Positions 17,635 to 26,726 of a DNA stretch of 64,000 nt are shown here, piece after piece. Within the stretch, counting starts at the first letter, position 1; each line of letters begins with the position of its first letter. Under the pieces are notes generated by a model. The model was not told the origin of the DNA and did not search any database. It saw only the letters and a list, made by a program, of their open reading frames with translations. A program made the translations under genes and the position numbers. The stretch is from Clostridia bacterium (lineage in GTDB: Bacteria > Bacillota > Clostridia > Oscillospirales > Acutalibacteraceae), in NCBI GenBank assembly GCA_017467405.1, contig JAFTSH010000001.1, positions 831,123 to 895,122 on the forward strand. The letters run 5' to 3'.

Positions 17635-18357
17635 TTATCTGAGCAACACCGCTCCGCCAATATCACGCAAAGGCGTATCGACGAGTGAAAAAATCTCTAC
17701 TCCCCTGCTGCTGCAAAAATCACGTATATATTCATGATCAGTATGATCCTCAATCCTCCCGAAAAAACCCAATACCTTTTCCGAAAGCTTTACCGAAGCG
17801 CCTCCGATAAAACCGTAATCAAAGCCGTCAAGAAGGATGCCACCGGGGTTGATGAGTAACGTGTTGATTTTATACTTTGTCGCGTTATAAATACCCTTAT
17901 CCGACGTTATAATGGATTCAGAATCAACAACGCAGACACTGCAACGCGAATACCCCTGCTTTTGGTCGATGACGGTAAACCCCGATGAAATCAAATACTC
18001 AATAACGGTTTGGGGTACGTTCGTACGACAGCAAACGGCATAGTTACCTACGAGCGCAATATTAAGCTTTGTTTCAATCGGATAACCTTCCGTTATATCA
18101 CCGACGCAAACGAGCTCAGCTCCCGAATCGATCAGCTGATACGCTACGCTCGAGTCAGCGTTTGAAGCAAGAAAAATCTTATCATCAACGGGTAAGAAAA
18201 ACAAATCGGGATGTGAGCCTACGGAGGTTGAAAAGCCTTCAGTGGGCTTCATGGCTATGCACCTGATACCTAAATTCTCTAACGATTTTATGATATCCTT
18301 TTCTTTTTCCGAAACGATACAAAGCTCTGCTTTATTTAAGGGGAGATTGGGTTTCAT
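17635..18357 (-). CDS. Conserved hypothetical protein, DUF6873/GME-fold-like
   Basis: About 240-aa soluble protein. Recognisable conserved parts are VDQKQGYSRCSVCVV-like text near residue 145 (DQKQGYSRCSVCVVD), SIITSDKGIY, the GFDYGFIGGASVK segment, DHEYIRDFC and a closing DIGGAVLL, which fit the DUF6873 family with a guanidino-group-modifying-enzyme fold. The start is uncertain: the internal ATG at 18357 is used, with an alternative at 18408. Substrate unknown. Divergent from the small Cys-rich gene at 18421. Confidence 0.6.
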   Translation of the reverse strand: MKPNLPLNKAELCIVSEKEKDIIKSLENLGIRCIAMKPTEGFSTSVGSHPDLFFLPVDDKIFLASNADSSVAYQLIDSGAELVCVGDITEGYPIETKLNIALVGNYAVCCRTNVPQTVIEYLISSGFTVIDQKQGYSRCSVCVVDSESIITSDKGIYNATKYKINTLLINPGGILLDGFDYGFIGGASVKLSEKVLGFFGRIEDHTDHEYIRDFCSSRGVEIFSLVDTPLRDIGGAVLLR

Positions 18358-18420
18358 ATTCGTAAAAGCTCTTTTGAATAATAATATTGTCAGCTCACAA
18401 AATATCACAGGTGATTATAC

Positions 18421-18645
18421 ATGAGTCTGATAAGATGTAATTTAAAGTGTCATTATAACAAAGACGATTACTGCACGCTTGACCGTATCGTGGGCATTAA
18501 CAGAAAACAGGGTATTTGCCTGCATCAGACGGTTACGGAACCTTCGGAAAACAACCTATCAAACGATAACTGCCGCAATAGCTTCACGGATATTCCGCAC
18601 GCCAATGATCTGAACGTTGTCGGGCAACTTCAGTTTTTCGATTGA
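18421..18645 (+). CDS. Small cysteine-rich protein, overlaps the radA 3-prime end
   Basis: 74-aa protein with Cys at residues 6, 10, 18 and 33 (MSLIRCNLKCHYNKDDYCTL), in the style of small clostridial metal-binding-like proteins. AGGTG lies 7 nt before the ATG. The last 29 codons run antisense into the radA coding end, so the real protein may have gained its tail by loss of a stop codon, or only the first 45 residues matter. No function is known. Confidence 0.5.
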   Translation: MSLIRCNLKCHYNKDDYCTLDRIVGINRKQGICLHQTVTEPSENNLSNDNCRNSFTDIPHANDLNVVGQLQFFD

Positions 18646-19932
18646 TTTAAGATTGTGATACGGAACTATACATTTCTCAAAACCGAGACGGGCGGCCTCC
18701 GCTACCCTGCTCGCCGAGTGTCCTACGCCGCGTATTTCACCCGACAGACCTATCTCTCCAAACGCAATGGTTGAGTCGCCTACCGCAGTATCCTTAAGAC
18801 TTGACACGATCGAGAGTGCTACCGAAAGGTCAGCGGCCGGCTCGTCAAGGCGCAGACCTCCGACTACGTTAACGTATGCGTCGTACGTTCCGAGGAAGAA
18901 TCCGCAACGTTTTTCAAGCACGGCAAGCAGCATACTGATGCGGTTATAATCAACACCGGTCGACATTCTTCTCGGATTCCCGAAAACGGTTTTGGAAACG
19001 AGCCCTTGTATTTCCGCAAGAATAGGTCTGCTGCCTTCCATTACGCAAGCTACACAAGTACCTGGTACGCCCTTCGGGCGTCCTGCGAGGAGCATTTCTG
19101 AGGGATTTTCAACCTGTGAGAGACCAACGTCAAGCATTTCGAAAACGCCGATCTCATTCGTTGATCCGAAACGGTTTTTAACAGCCCTGAGAATTCTGTA
19201 GGAAAGGTTTCTCTCGCCTTCAAAGTACAGAACGGTGTCAACGATATGCTCAAGAACCTTCGGTCCCGCGATCGCGCCGTCTTTATTTACGTGACCAACT
19301 ATAAGAATCGGAATATCAAGAGATTTGGCACATCTGAGCAGAGCAGAGGTACATTCGCGAACCTGCGGCACGCTTCCGGCTGCAGAGGAAATCGCTGAAA
19401 GCGTCATTGTCTGGATCGAGTCAATCATAACTATATCCGGCTTTTCTGAACGTATGTACTCTACGACGGACTCGACGTCAATCTCGCTCATTACCGAAAG
19501 CGAAGGCGTAGTTACGCCGAGACGGCCTGCACGAAGCTTTATCTGTCTGCAGGATTCCTCGCCGGATACATATAAAACCGAGTGATCGGCACCGAGATAC
19601 TCGCATATTTGAAGCAATATGGTAGACTTTCCGATTCCCGGATCGCCGCCGAGAAGCACGACTGAGCCTTTAACTATTCCTCCGCCTAAAACACGATCCA
19701 ACTCAGCAAGACCGGTCTTGTACCGTATTTCACTGTCCTGCGTGATCTCGTCAAGGCGCTTTGCTCCTGCAAAAGAACGTGACACAGAGGTTGCACAGGC
19801 TGCCTGAGCGACCTGAGAAATTATCTCTTCGTTTAAGGTGTTCCACTCACCGCAGCCCGGACACTGACCCTGCCAACGAAGCGACTCGTGTCCGCACTCG
19901 GTACAAATGTAAGCTTTTCTGACCTTTGCCAT
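18559..19932 (-). CDS. radA: DNA repair protein RadA/Sms
   Basis: RecA-like helicase for branch migration in recombination. The 457-aa protein has the N-terminal zinc finger (CTECG and CPGCG, residues 10-28), Walker A GGDPGIGKSTI, the RadA-specific KNRFGST motif near residue 251 and a C-terminal Lon-like domain (DEPAADLSVALSIVSS, GEIGLSGEIRGV). One nt separates it from cwlD upstream, so they are probably cotranscribed. Confidence 0.97.
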   Translation of the reverse strand: MAKVRKAYICTECGHESLRWQGQCPGCGEWNTLNEEIISQVAQAACATSVSRSFAGAKRLDEITQDSEIRYKTGLAELDRVLGGGIVKGSVVLLGGDPGIGKSTILLQICEYLGADHSVLYVSGEESCRQIKLRAGRLGVTTPSLSVMSEIDVESVVEYIRSEKPDIVMIDSIQTMTLSAISSAAGSVPQVRECTSALLRCAKSLDIPILIVGHVNKDGAIAGPKVLEHIVDTVLYFEGERNLSYRILRAVKNRFGSTNEIGVFEMLDVGLSQVENPSEMLLAGRPKGVPGTCVACVMEGSRPILAEIQGLVSKTVFGNPRRMSTGVDYNRISMLLAVLEKRCGFFLGTYDAYVNVVGGLRLDEPAADLSVALSIVSSLKDTAVGDSTIAFGEIGLSGEIRGVGHSASRVAEAARLGFEKCIVPYHNLKSIEKLKLPDNVQIIGVRNIREAIAAVIV

Positions 19933-20670
19933 TTAACCACTTTCCCTGCTTTCATCTTTGATATACTCAATTATACCACAGAAAATTGAAAATGCAATTT
20001 CAGACTGATATTTAGAGTCCTTTAATTTGGACAGTTCGTTGCTATTGGACAAAAATCCGCATTCAACCATTATTGCCGGGTGTTTTGCAGTGTGCAATAA
20101 ATATATTTCAGAGCCGGATTTTTTTATCTTTCTTTTGTTATCCGCCTGCAAAGAGGTCGCAATACTGCTCTGTACGCGTTCGGCAAGAGCCTCGCTTTCT
20201 TTTGCGTTCGGTGAATAAAAGACCTGTGCGCCCCAATATTTAGCCTGTGAGAACTTGTTTTGATGTATGCTTATCAGAATTGCGTCATCGTAAGAATCGA
20301 GGAGCTTCGCACGGTTTTTCAGATCGGTCGATTTCTTTTGTCTGATCGTTACGGCACCCTCGTCGCTGATCAAATCGTCACTGTTGCGTGTCATAACGGT
20401 ATTGAATCCGGCCAAAGACAGGATTTCGTTCAGATATTTTGCAATGGCGAGATTTATTCCCTTTTCGGCCGTGCCGTCGGCTGCTACCGCTCCCCCGTCT
20501 ATACCTCCGTGTCCTGCATCTACGACTATTACGGGAAATTCCCGCGCTTCTATAGCCGTCGGAGTACTGTTACGGGCTAAGGTAATCAAAGATGATGATA
20601 TTCCGCCGATTATAAGGGAAGCAGACAGTATCAGTGACGCTATTTTTAAACCTGCTTTACTACGTAACAT
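19933..20670 (-). CDS. cwlD: N-acetylmuramoyl-L-alanine amidase CwlD
   Basis: Zn-dependent amidase of the Amidase_3 family; CwlD acts with PdaA to form muramic delta-lactam in spore cortex. Signal-anchor helix at residues 8-28, then the VVDAGHGGIDGGA zinc-ligand motif, the EKGINLAIAKYL glutamate, ISIHQNKF and the C-terminal MVECGFLSN with the catalytic Glu. About 245 aa from the ATG at 20670, which follows GAGGTG and TTTTT within a terminator-shaped hairpin. The lack of binding repeats supports CwlD over vegetative LytC-type amidases. Confidence 0.88.
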   Translation of the reverse strand: MLRSKAGLKIASLILSASLIIGGISSSLITLARNSTPTAIEAREFPVIVVDAGHGGIDGGAVAADGTAEKGINLAIAKYLNEILSLAGFNTVMTRNSDDLISDEGAVTIRQKKSTDLKNRAKLLDSYDDAILISIHQNKFSQAKYWGAQVFYSPNAKESEALAERVQSSIATSLQADNKRKIKKSGSEIYLLHTAKHPAIMVECGFLSNSNELSKLKDSKYQSEIAFSIFCGIIEYIKDESRESG

Positions 20671-20708
20671 AAAAACACCTCTGCACAATAATACGCTGTA
20701 CAGAGGTG
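20671..20708 (-). terminator. Terminator-shaped hairpin containing the cwlD Shine-Dalgarno
   Basis: On the minus strand CACCTCTG pairs with CAGAGGTG, extended by ACA/TGT across one mismatch, and is followed immediately by TTTTT and the cwlD ATG. It starts about 12 nt after the stop of the upstream membrane protein and would act as its terminator, while its 3-prime arm is the cwlD SD. This is the same geometry as upstream of dpaA. Confidence 0.75.
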
Positions 20709-20719
20709 AAATATAAAGC

Positions 20720-21277
20720 TTATGCGCCTTTTTTCTTTCCGGTGATCTTGATTAAACCGTAAAGGAAATCGGCGTTTGAAAATCCCGCAAGATATGAAAG
20801 CCACGCGACTACAGGCATCAGAAGAGTCAACGCCGCAGAACCGAGCACGGCAACCAGAGAAATTTCGTTCAAGCTGAGCGCGGTAGGCAGAATCATGAGA
20901 TTAAGCGCATAAAACTGCGAATTGATTATCCTGTAGAGAAGCAAGACAAGTGAATTGTTATTTTCAGCAAGCTTACATACTATAAGAACGATAGCGGAAA
21001 TAAAGGAAGGAATTGCCGTAATAAGTCCTGCCCAAAGTCCTTTGAGGGGTGTTTTGGGTCCTTTGTCGAACAAATACCTGTTATGATCTCTTGAACCGAT
21101 GGTATAGCACGCCTGAATTATAAGGGCAAAATACATACCGCCGCAGCAAAGCTGGGCAATGAGAAATCCAATGCGTGAATAGAACGCAAACAAGAAGAAA
21201 ATCGATACAAAGGTACAAAAGAGAACGCTTGTGAACCATCTAACATAAAGAGAAACGGTTAATTTTTCACTATTCAT
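20720..21277 (-). CDS. Conserved hypothetical membrane protein
   Basis: 185-aa protein with about four membrane helices (residues about 12-32, 34-55, 83-103, 130-165). No motif that I can assign to a function. Lies between cwlD and a TIGR04086-like membrane protein gene, all on the minus strand; 19-nt gap to the upstream gene. Confidence 0.7.
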   Translation of the reverse strand: MNSEKLTVSLYVRWFTSVLFCTFVSIFFLFAFYSRIGFLIAQLCCGGMYFALIIQACYTIGSRDHNRYLFDKGPKTPLKGLWAGLITAIPSFISAIVLIVCKLAENNNSLVLLLYRIINSQFYALNLMILPTALSLNEISLVAVLGSAALTLLMPVVAWLSYLAGFSNADFLYGLIKITGKKKGA

Positions 21278-21296
21278 GAATTTTTTCCTTCCAAAA

Positions 21297-21707
21297 TCAG
21301 AACTTTCGTTTAAGAGCGGTATTGACTCCGACTATTCCTCCCGAACAGGCAAACAGTACGACGAGAACGAGACGGACTAACACCAAAACGGAAAACGCAG
21401 CTGCACCGAGCAGGAGACCTGCTATGTAGTAAACGCCAAACGTAAGAATGCCCGACACGGCACCGCAAACCAATCCCTTGTTACGCACGAGTCTCGCATA
21501 GACGAAACCCGACACGAAGGACCCGATGCAAAGGGCACCCGAGGATATCACGTTCAAAACGGTGGCAGAGGCGTCGCGGTAAAGCAAGACCCAGGCAGCA
21601 ATAAGCAGAACAATCATACAAACCGCCGTTCCGACGCCAAATGAAATCAAAAGCTTTTTTAACGACACGCCGCTTGCGGCATTTTCACGCGCAGCATTAT
21701 TTTTCAT
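21297..21707 (-). CDS. TIGR04086-family membrane protein
   Basis: 136-aa protein with four hydrophobic helices and little else. The LRNKGLVCGAVSG-like loop (residues 70-84) and helix spacing match the TIGR04086 family, a small clostridial/bacillar membrane family frequently found next to yajC, as here. Function unknown. Confidence 0.7.
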   Translation of the reverse strand: MKNNAARENAASGVSLKKLLISFGVGTAVCMIVLLIAAWVLLYRDASATVLNVISSGALCIGSFVSGFVYARLVRNKGLVCGAVSGILTFGVYYIAGLLLGAAAFSVLVLVRLVLVVLFACSGGIVGVNTALKRKF

Positions 21708-21764
21708 ATTAAAGCCCTCCCGACAATACTGTTAAATAATATTATCGGAGGGGCTTGAATATTC

Positions 21765-22094
21765 TTATTCGTGGACGGTCAGATTCTGAGAAACTGCACT
21801 TCTGGCAATGCGAAGCTTTGTTCTGTCGGGACCGGTCTCAACGATGAATGAATCGTCCTTTATAGCAACTATACGAGCGTAAAGTCCGGAAATTGTGATT
21901 ATATCATCACCGATCTGAATGCTCTCGCGCATCTCCTTCTCTTTCTTCTGCTGTTTCTTCTGAGGACGGATCATCAGAAAATACATCAAAGCGATAAGAA
22001 GCACGATCCAGATGATCATACCCCAGGTTCCGATGCCGCCTGCACCGGAAGTCTGTGACGATGCAGCAAGAAGTATAGTGTTGAAAGAAAACAT
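21765..22094 (-). CDS. yajC: Preprotein translocase subunit YajC
   Basis: 109-aa single-pass membrane protein; YajC associates with SecDF. Membrane helix at about residues 24-43, followed by the diagnostic FLMIRPQKKQQKK and the soluble GDDIITISGLYARIVAI domain. secD/secF are not in the window. About 80 nt downstream of tgt in the conserved queA-tgt-yajC order. Confidence 0.94.
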   Translation of the reverse strand: MFSFNTILLAASSQTSGAGGIGTWGMIIWIVLLIALMYFLMIRPQKKQQKKEKEMRESIQIGDDIITISGLYARIVAIKDDSFIVETGPDRTKLRIARSAVSQNLTVHE

Positions 22095-22172
22095 TTTTAT
22101 ATCCTCCTAAATTAACTCTTAGATGATTATATCCTCAAATTGTGAACAATGCAAGAATAATTTAACAAATAT

Positions 22173-23303
22173 TCATATCCTTTTTGATACGAGTGGCAAA
22201 GTCTTCGCCTTAAACTCAGAAAAACACCCGTTATCAAGCGATTCTCTTATATCCTCCATAAGTTTATTGTAGAAATAGAGGTTATGAAGCACGGCAAGCC
22301 TCATGCCAAGCATCTCACCGCTTTTGAGCAGATGTCGAATGTACGCACGCGAGTGTTTGCGGCAAGCGGGACAGTCACACTGCTCGTCAAGAGGCAAAAG
22401 ATCGTTTTCGTACTTCTTGTTATTGATATTGATAATTCCGGAACGAGTAAATATATGTCCGTGACGTGCGTTGCGGCTGGGCATTACACAGTCGAAAAGA
22501 TCGACACCGCGAGAAACGCCTTCAATTATATTTGCCGGAGTACCTACACCCATAAGATAACGCGGTTTATCAGCAGGCATAAAGGGCTCTACAGCTTCGA
22601 TAACTCCATACATTTCTTCCGCAGTCTCACCAACGGCAAGACCGCCAATTGCATATCCGTCAAGGTCAAGCTTGGCTATCTGCTTCATGTTTTCCACACG
22701 TATATCGTGATAAACTGAGCCCTGATTGATGCCAAACAGCATCTGAGCAGGATTTATCGTTCCGGGCGCAGCGTTAAGCTCGGCCATCTTTTCGGCGCAT
22801 CTTTTAAGCCACCGCACCGTGCGCTCGGCGGAATCGAGTGCGTATTTATATTCGGCGGGGTTCTCAACGCATTCATCAAAGGCCATGGCAATAGTTGAGC
22901 CGAGATTCGATTGAATGGTCATGCTTTCCTCCGGACCCATGAAAATTTCACGTCCGTCGATATGACAATTAAAGGTTACGCCTTCCTCTTTGATCTTTCT
23001 GAGTTTCGCGAGTGAGAAGACCTGAAAACCGCCGCTGTCGGTCAGAATCGGACCCTGCCAACCCGTAAAGCGATGCAACCCTCCGAGTTCACGTATGAGT
23101 TTGTCGCCCGGTCTTACGTGTAAATGATAGGTATTACAAAGCTGAACCTGGCACCTGATGTCAACAAGATCATATGATGAAACAGCACCTTTTATCGCGC
23201 CGCAGGTAGCAACGTTCATAAAAGCAGGAGTCTGAACGGTACCGTGCACGGTAGTAAACTCGCCTCTGCGTGCCCTTCCTTCTCTTTTAAGTAATTTGTA
23301 CAT
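22173..23303 (-). CDS. tgt: Queuine tRNA-ribosyltransferase
   Basis: Exchanges guanine 34 for preQ1 in tRNAs with GUN anticodons. About 376 aa from the ATG at 23303, which has GGAGG six bases upstream. Catalytic Asp motifs LTDSGGFQVFSL and YAIGGLAVGE are present, with the DCVMPSRNARHG segment and the zinc ligands CDCPAC plus the later His. Starts 15 nt after queA, forming a queuosine operon. Confidence 0.97.
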   Translation of the reverse strand: MYKLLKREGRARRGEFTTVHGTVQTPAFMNVATCGAIKGAVSSYDLVDIRCQVQLCNTYHLHVRPGDKLIRELGGLHRFTGWQGPILTDSGGFQVFSLAKLRKIKEEGVTFNCHIDGREIFMGPEESMTIQSNLGSTIAMAFDECVENPAEYKYALDSAERTVRWLKRCAEKMAELNAAPGTINPAQMLFGINQGSVYHDIRVENMKQIAKLDLDGYAIGGLAVGETAEEMYGVIEAVEPFMPADKPRYLMGVGTPANIIEGVSRGVDLFDCVMPSRNARHGHIFTRSGIININNKKYENDLLPLDEQCDCPACRKHSRAYIRHLLKSGEMLGMRLAVLHNLYFYNKLMEDIRESLDNGCFSEFKAKTLPLVSKRI

Positions 23304-23317
23304 CTGTTTCCTCCGGA

Positions 23318-24349
23318 TCAATAAATAAACATTGCGTCGCCAAATGAGAAAAATCTATACTTTTCTCTCACGGCGGTGTCGTACGCTGCGAGCGTATTGT
23401 TCCTGCCTGCAAATGCAGACACAAGCATAATAAGCGTGCTCTCGGGCAGGTGAAAATTCGTAATCAAGGCATCCATACACCTGAACTTGTAGCCGGGATA
23501 AATAAATATGCTCGTCCAACCGTCAGCCTCTCTGATTTCTTCCGAGTCACAAAGTCCTGCTACGCTTTCTACGGTACGGCAGCTTGTGGTTCCCACGCAG
23601 ATAACGCGTCCGCCCGAACGCTTGGTGCGGTTTATGAGTTCAGCCGTTTCCGCCGGCATATGATAATGCTCCGAATGCATCTTATGTGCGGTTATCTCAT
23701 CCTCTTTTACGGGGCGGAAGGTCCCGAGTCCTACGTGCAGGGTAACGTATCCAATATTTACACCTTTCGAACGAATCTTTTCGAGTATTTCAGGAGTAAA
23801 ATGAAGACCTGCTGTAGGAGCGGCGGCAGAACCTATATGCTTTGAATAAACCGTCTGATAGCGTTCGCGATCCTTGAGCTCTTCGTGTATATAATGCGGA
23901 AGCGGCATCTGACCGATCTCGTCGAGAAGTGCAAAAAAGCTTCCCTGCGGGCAATTAAACTCAACGATGCGGTTGCCGTCGTCCTTTACCTCTTTAACCG
24001 TACAGGACATTTTGCCGTTAAAATCAAAGGTTCTGCCTACTTTGGCCTTCTTTCCCGGTCCGACAATAACCTCCCACGTGGTGCCCTCTATCTGATTAAG
24101 GAGCAAAAACTCGGCTGTCGATCCCGTATCGGTCCTTGTACCGTAAATACGTGCAGGCAGTACCCTCGTATCGTTCAGAATAAGGCAATCGCCCGCATTG
24201 AGTTTGTCAACGATATCAGTAAATACACCGTGAGAAACGTCACCAGTTTCTTTGTTAAAAAGCATCAATCTTGAGCTGTCACGCGGCTCAATCGGGTGCT
24301 GTGCGATCAATTCTTCAGGCAGATTGTAATAAAAGTCACTTTTTTTCAT
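23318..24349 (-). CDS. queA: S-adenosylmethionine:tRNA ribosyltransferase-isomerase
   Basis: Transfers and isomerises the ribosyl group of SAM onto preQ1-tRNA to give epoxyqueuosine. About 343 aa from the ATG at 24349 (AAGGAG upstream); the longer 359-codon frame lacks an SD. Typical segments: [58 protein letters not shown] and [17 protein letters not shown]. Divergent from the riboswitch-controlled asd operon. Confidence 0.97.
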   Translation of the reverse strand: MKKSDFYYNLPEELIAQHPIEPRDSSRLMLFNKETGDVSHGVFTDIVDKLNAGDCLILNDTRVLPARIYGTRTDTGSTAEFLLLNQIEGTTWEVIVGPGKKAKVGRTFDFNGKMSCTVKEVKDDGNRIVEFNCPQGSFFALLDEIGQMPLPHYIHEELKDRERYQTVYSKHIGSAAAPTAGLHFTPEILEKIRSKGVNIGYVTLHVGLGTFRPVKEDEITAHKMHSEHYHMPAETAELINRTKRSGGRVICVGTTSCRTVESVAGLCDSEEIREADGWTSIFIYPGYKFRCMDALITNFHLPESTLIMLVSAFAGRNNTLAAYDTAVREKYRFFSFGDAMFIY

Positions 24350-24381
24350 GAAAACTCCTTGAAATTTGTATAAAAGATTAT

Positions 24382-24410
24382 TTGACAAACCGGTCATACA
24401 ATGTTATCAT
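24382..24410 (+). promoter_or_regulatory. Sigma-A promoter of the asd-dapA-dapB operon
   Basis: TTGACA, a 17-nt spacer and TATCAT. The expected transcript start falls just before the lysine riboswitch at 24428. Confidence 0.75.
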
Positions 24411-24427
24411 ATGTATAACTTAATAAA

Positions 24428-24596
24428 CAACAGATAGAGGCGCGGCAAAGATCAGTACCGCACCGGAGGCTGCCAGGCCGATGACGGTGTGGAAAAGGCG
24501 ATGTCGCCGAAGGGGATGCGCGGCAAGCTTCCGCCTGGTTTTGCGGTTAAGAGCCGTACAACTGTCATCATTTATTTGATGGAGAACTATCTTCAG
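24428..24596 (+). promoter_or_regulatory. Lysine riboswitch (L box)
   Basis: The leader matches the L-box consensus closely: ACAGATAGAGGCGCG at the 5-prime side, ATCAGTA, the GGAAAAGGCGATGTCGCCGAAGG core-like region (24491-24513), and the closing ACTGTC-hairpin-GGAGAACTATCTTC of the P1 helix. Established knowledge: this aptamer binds lysine and in Firmicutes turns off lysine biosynthesis or uptake genes by premature termination. It sits directly upstream of asd, dapA and dapB, so lysine feedback on DAP synthesis is the expected role. Confidence 0.95.
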
Positions 24597-24635
24597 TCTT
24601 TAAGACTGTCTGTTCCCTATTATATTACAATGATG

Positions 24636-24659
24636 ACCGGTATTCAACCGGTTTTTTTA
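24636..24659 (+). terminator. Riboswitch-controlled terminator before asd
   Basis: ACCGGT-ATTCA-ACCGGT followed by TTTTTT, 30 nt before the asd ATG. A second small hairpin (CAGTC-TTTAA-GACTG, about 24594-24608) lies between aptamer and terminator and may take part in switching. Confidence 0.85.
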
Positions 24660-24688
24660 TTAGTTTTCAATTCTTTGGAGGTTTATTT

Positions 24689-25768
24689 ATGAAAAAATAC
24701 AACGTTGGAATAATCGGCGCGACCGGTATGGTAGGACAGCGCTTTGCTACTCTTCTCGAGAATCATCCCTGGTTCAACGTCACCGTCCTTGCTGCCAGCG
24801 GACGTTCGGCCGGCAAGACCTACAGCGAGGCTGTAAGCGGCCGTTGGGCTATGCAAAAGGATATCCCCGCTTCTATGGCGTCTATGATCGTATACGACGC
24901 TGTTGCCGATATGGAGAAGGTTGCTTCAATGGCAGACTTCGTCTTCTGTGCGGTTGACATGAAGAAAGATGAGATCAAGGCATTCGAAGAGGCTTATGCC
25001 AAGCTTGAGTGTCCCGTTGTTTCAAACAACAGTGCTCACCGTCATACCCCCGACGTTCCCATGGTCATCCCCGAGATCAATTCCGATCACACCGAGATCA
25101 TTCACGCACAGAGAAAGCGTCTCGGCACGAAGCGAGGATTCATTGCCGTTAAATCCAACTGCTCACTTCAGAGCTACGTGCCTGCACTTTATCCCCTTTC
25201 TGACTACGGCGTTGACAAGGTTCTCGTCTGCACATATCAGGCAATCTCCGGTGCGGGTAAAACCTTCGAAAGATGGCCCGAAATGGTCGATAACGTGATT
25301 CCTTACATCGGCGGAGAGGAAGAAAAATCCGAGGTCGAGCCACTCAAGATTTGGGGAAAGGTTGAAGGTGATAAGATCGTTCCGGCTACCTCTCCCGCGT
25401 TTACTGCACAGTGTCTCAGAGTTCCCGTTTCCGACGGACATATGGCTGCTGTCTTCGTAAGCTTTAAGAACAAACCCTCTAAGGAAGAAATTCTTAAGAA
25501 ATGGGCAGACTTCAGCGGTGAGCCCCAGAAGCTCGAGCTTCCCAGCGCTCCCAAGCAGTTCCTTCACTATTTCGAGGAAGACAATATGCCCCAGACCAAA
25601 CTGAACAGAAATCTCGAAAACGGTATGGCTGTTTCGACCGGACGTCTCAGAGAGGACAGCCAGTACGATTACAAGTTTGTTTGCCTCTCGCACAATACCC
25701 TCAGAGGTGCAGCAGGCGGTGCGGTGCTTCTCGCAGAGCTTCTCTGCGCCCAGGGATATATGGATTGA
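24689..25768 (+). CDS. asd: Aspartate-semialdehyde dehydrogenase
   Basis: Reduces aspartyl phosphate to the semialdehyde, the branch point to lysine/DAP, threonine and methionine. The 359-aa protein has the GATGMVGQRF NADP-binding motif (residues 10-19), catalytic Cys158 in KSNCSL and His251 in VSDGHMA. Overall pattern and length fit the archaeal/fungal-type ASADH class found in many clostridia. Strong SD (GGAGG). Codon use is more biased (many CCC, CTC, AAG) than in its neighbours, suggesting high expression. Confidence 0.95.
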   Translation: MKKYNVGIIGATGMVGQRFATLLENHPWFNVTVLAASGRSAGKTYSEAVSGRWAMQKDIPASMASMIVYDAVADMEKVASMADFVFCAVDMKKDEIKAFEEAYAKLECPVVSNNSAHRHTPDVPMVIPEINSDHTEIIHAQRKRLGTKRGFIAVKSNCSLQSYVPALYPLSDYGVDKVLVCTYQAISGAGKTFERWPEMVDNVIPYIGGEEEKSEVEPLKIWGKVEGDKIVPATSPAFTAQCLRVPVSDGHMAAVFVSFKNKPSKEEILKKWADFSGEPQKLELPSAPKQFLHYFEEDNMPQTKLNRNLENGMAVSTGRLREDSQYDYKFVCLSHNTLRGAAGGAVLLAELLCAQGYMD

Positions 25769-25813
25769 TTATCCCATAACATTAATTGATACCCACTGAA
25801 AGGCGGTAAAACT

Positions 25814-26704
25814 ATGATCAACACTATTTTCACAGGAGCAGCAGTCGCTATCGTTACTCCGATGAAGTACGACGGAAGTGTAAATTTTGATAAGCTCGCA
25901 GAGTTGGTCGATTATCAGATAGCAAACGGAACAGATGCTATCGTTGCTTGCGGAACAACAGGCGAATCCCCCACACTCAACCACGCGGAACACGTTGACG
26001 TAATTAAAGAAACCATTGCCGCGGCAGCCGGAAGAGTTCCCGTGATTGCCGGAACCGGAAGCAACGACACCTCTTATGCAATCGAGCTCTCGAAAGAAGC
26101 AGAAAAGCTCGGTGCCGATGCTCTGCTTATGGTAACGCCATACTACAACAAGGCTTCACAGGAAGGTCTTTACAGACACTATACTGCCGTAGCTGACAGC
26201 GTAGATACCCCCATAATTCTTTATAACGTTCCCTCCAGAACCGGCACCAAGATCGGCCTTGAAACCTACAAGAGGCTCGGAGAGCACAAGAACATCGTAG
26301 CTGCCAAGGAAGCGACCGGCGATATTTCCTTTATTGCCAACGTTGCGGCCGAGTGCAGAGACACTCTCGATATTTACTCCGGCAACGACGATCAGATAGT
26401 TCCCATACTTTCTCTGGGCGGTAAGGGTGTAATCTCTGTCCTCTCTAACGTTGCGCCTCAGGAGACCCACGACATATGCGCCGCGTTTTTTGAGGGTGAT
26501 TTCAAAAGAAGTCTTGATCTTCAGTTTAAGTATCTTGATCTTGTTCACGCTCTTTTCTGTGACGTCAATCCCATATGTGTCAAGGAAGCGATGAATCAGC
26601 TCGGTTATGATGTCGGTGAATGCAGACTTCCTCTTTGCGAAACATCCAAGGCGAATAAGGAATACATTGCAAAGGCGCTTAAAGAGGCCGGATTAGTAAA
26701 ATAA
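25814..26704 (+). CDS. dapA: 4-hydroxy-tetrahydrodipicolinate synthase
   Basis: Class I aldolase joining pyruvate and aspartate semialdehyde. The 296-aa TIM barrel has GTTGE (residues 47-51), the catalytic Tyr137 in LYNVPSRTG and the Schiff-base Lys165 in AAKEATGD. Its product also feeds dipicolinate synthesis through DpaAB encoded at 10.4-11.9 kb. Second gene of the lysine-riboswitch operon, 45 nt after asd. Confidence 0.97.
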   Translation: MINTIFTGAAVAIVTPMKYDGSVNFDKLAELVDYQIANGTDAIVACGTTGESPTLNHAEHVDVIKETIAAAAGRVPVIAGTGSNDTSYAIELSKEAEKLGADALLMVTPYYNKASQEGLYRHYTAVADSVDTPIILYNVPSRTGTKIGLETYKRLGEHKNIVAAKEATGDISFIANVAAECRDTLDIYSGNDDQIVPILSLGGKGVISVLSNVAPQETHDICAAFFEGDFKRSLDLQFKYLDLVHALFCDVNPICVKEAMNQLGYDVGECRLPLCETSKANKEYIAKALKEAGLVK

Positions 26705-26726
26705 ACAACCGGAAGTGTGAAATATA

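Noticed and set aside
24489-24692. 67-codon ORF in the riboswitch leader
   Set aside because: Overlaps the aptamer and terminator; composition is explained by RNA structure.
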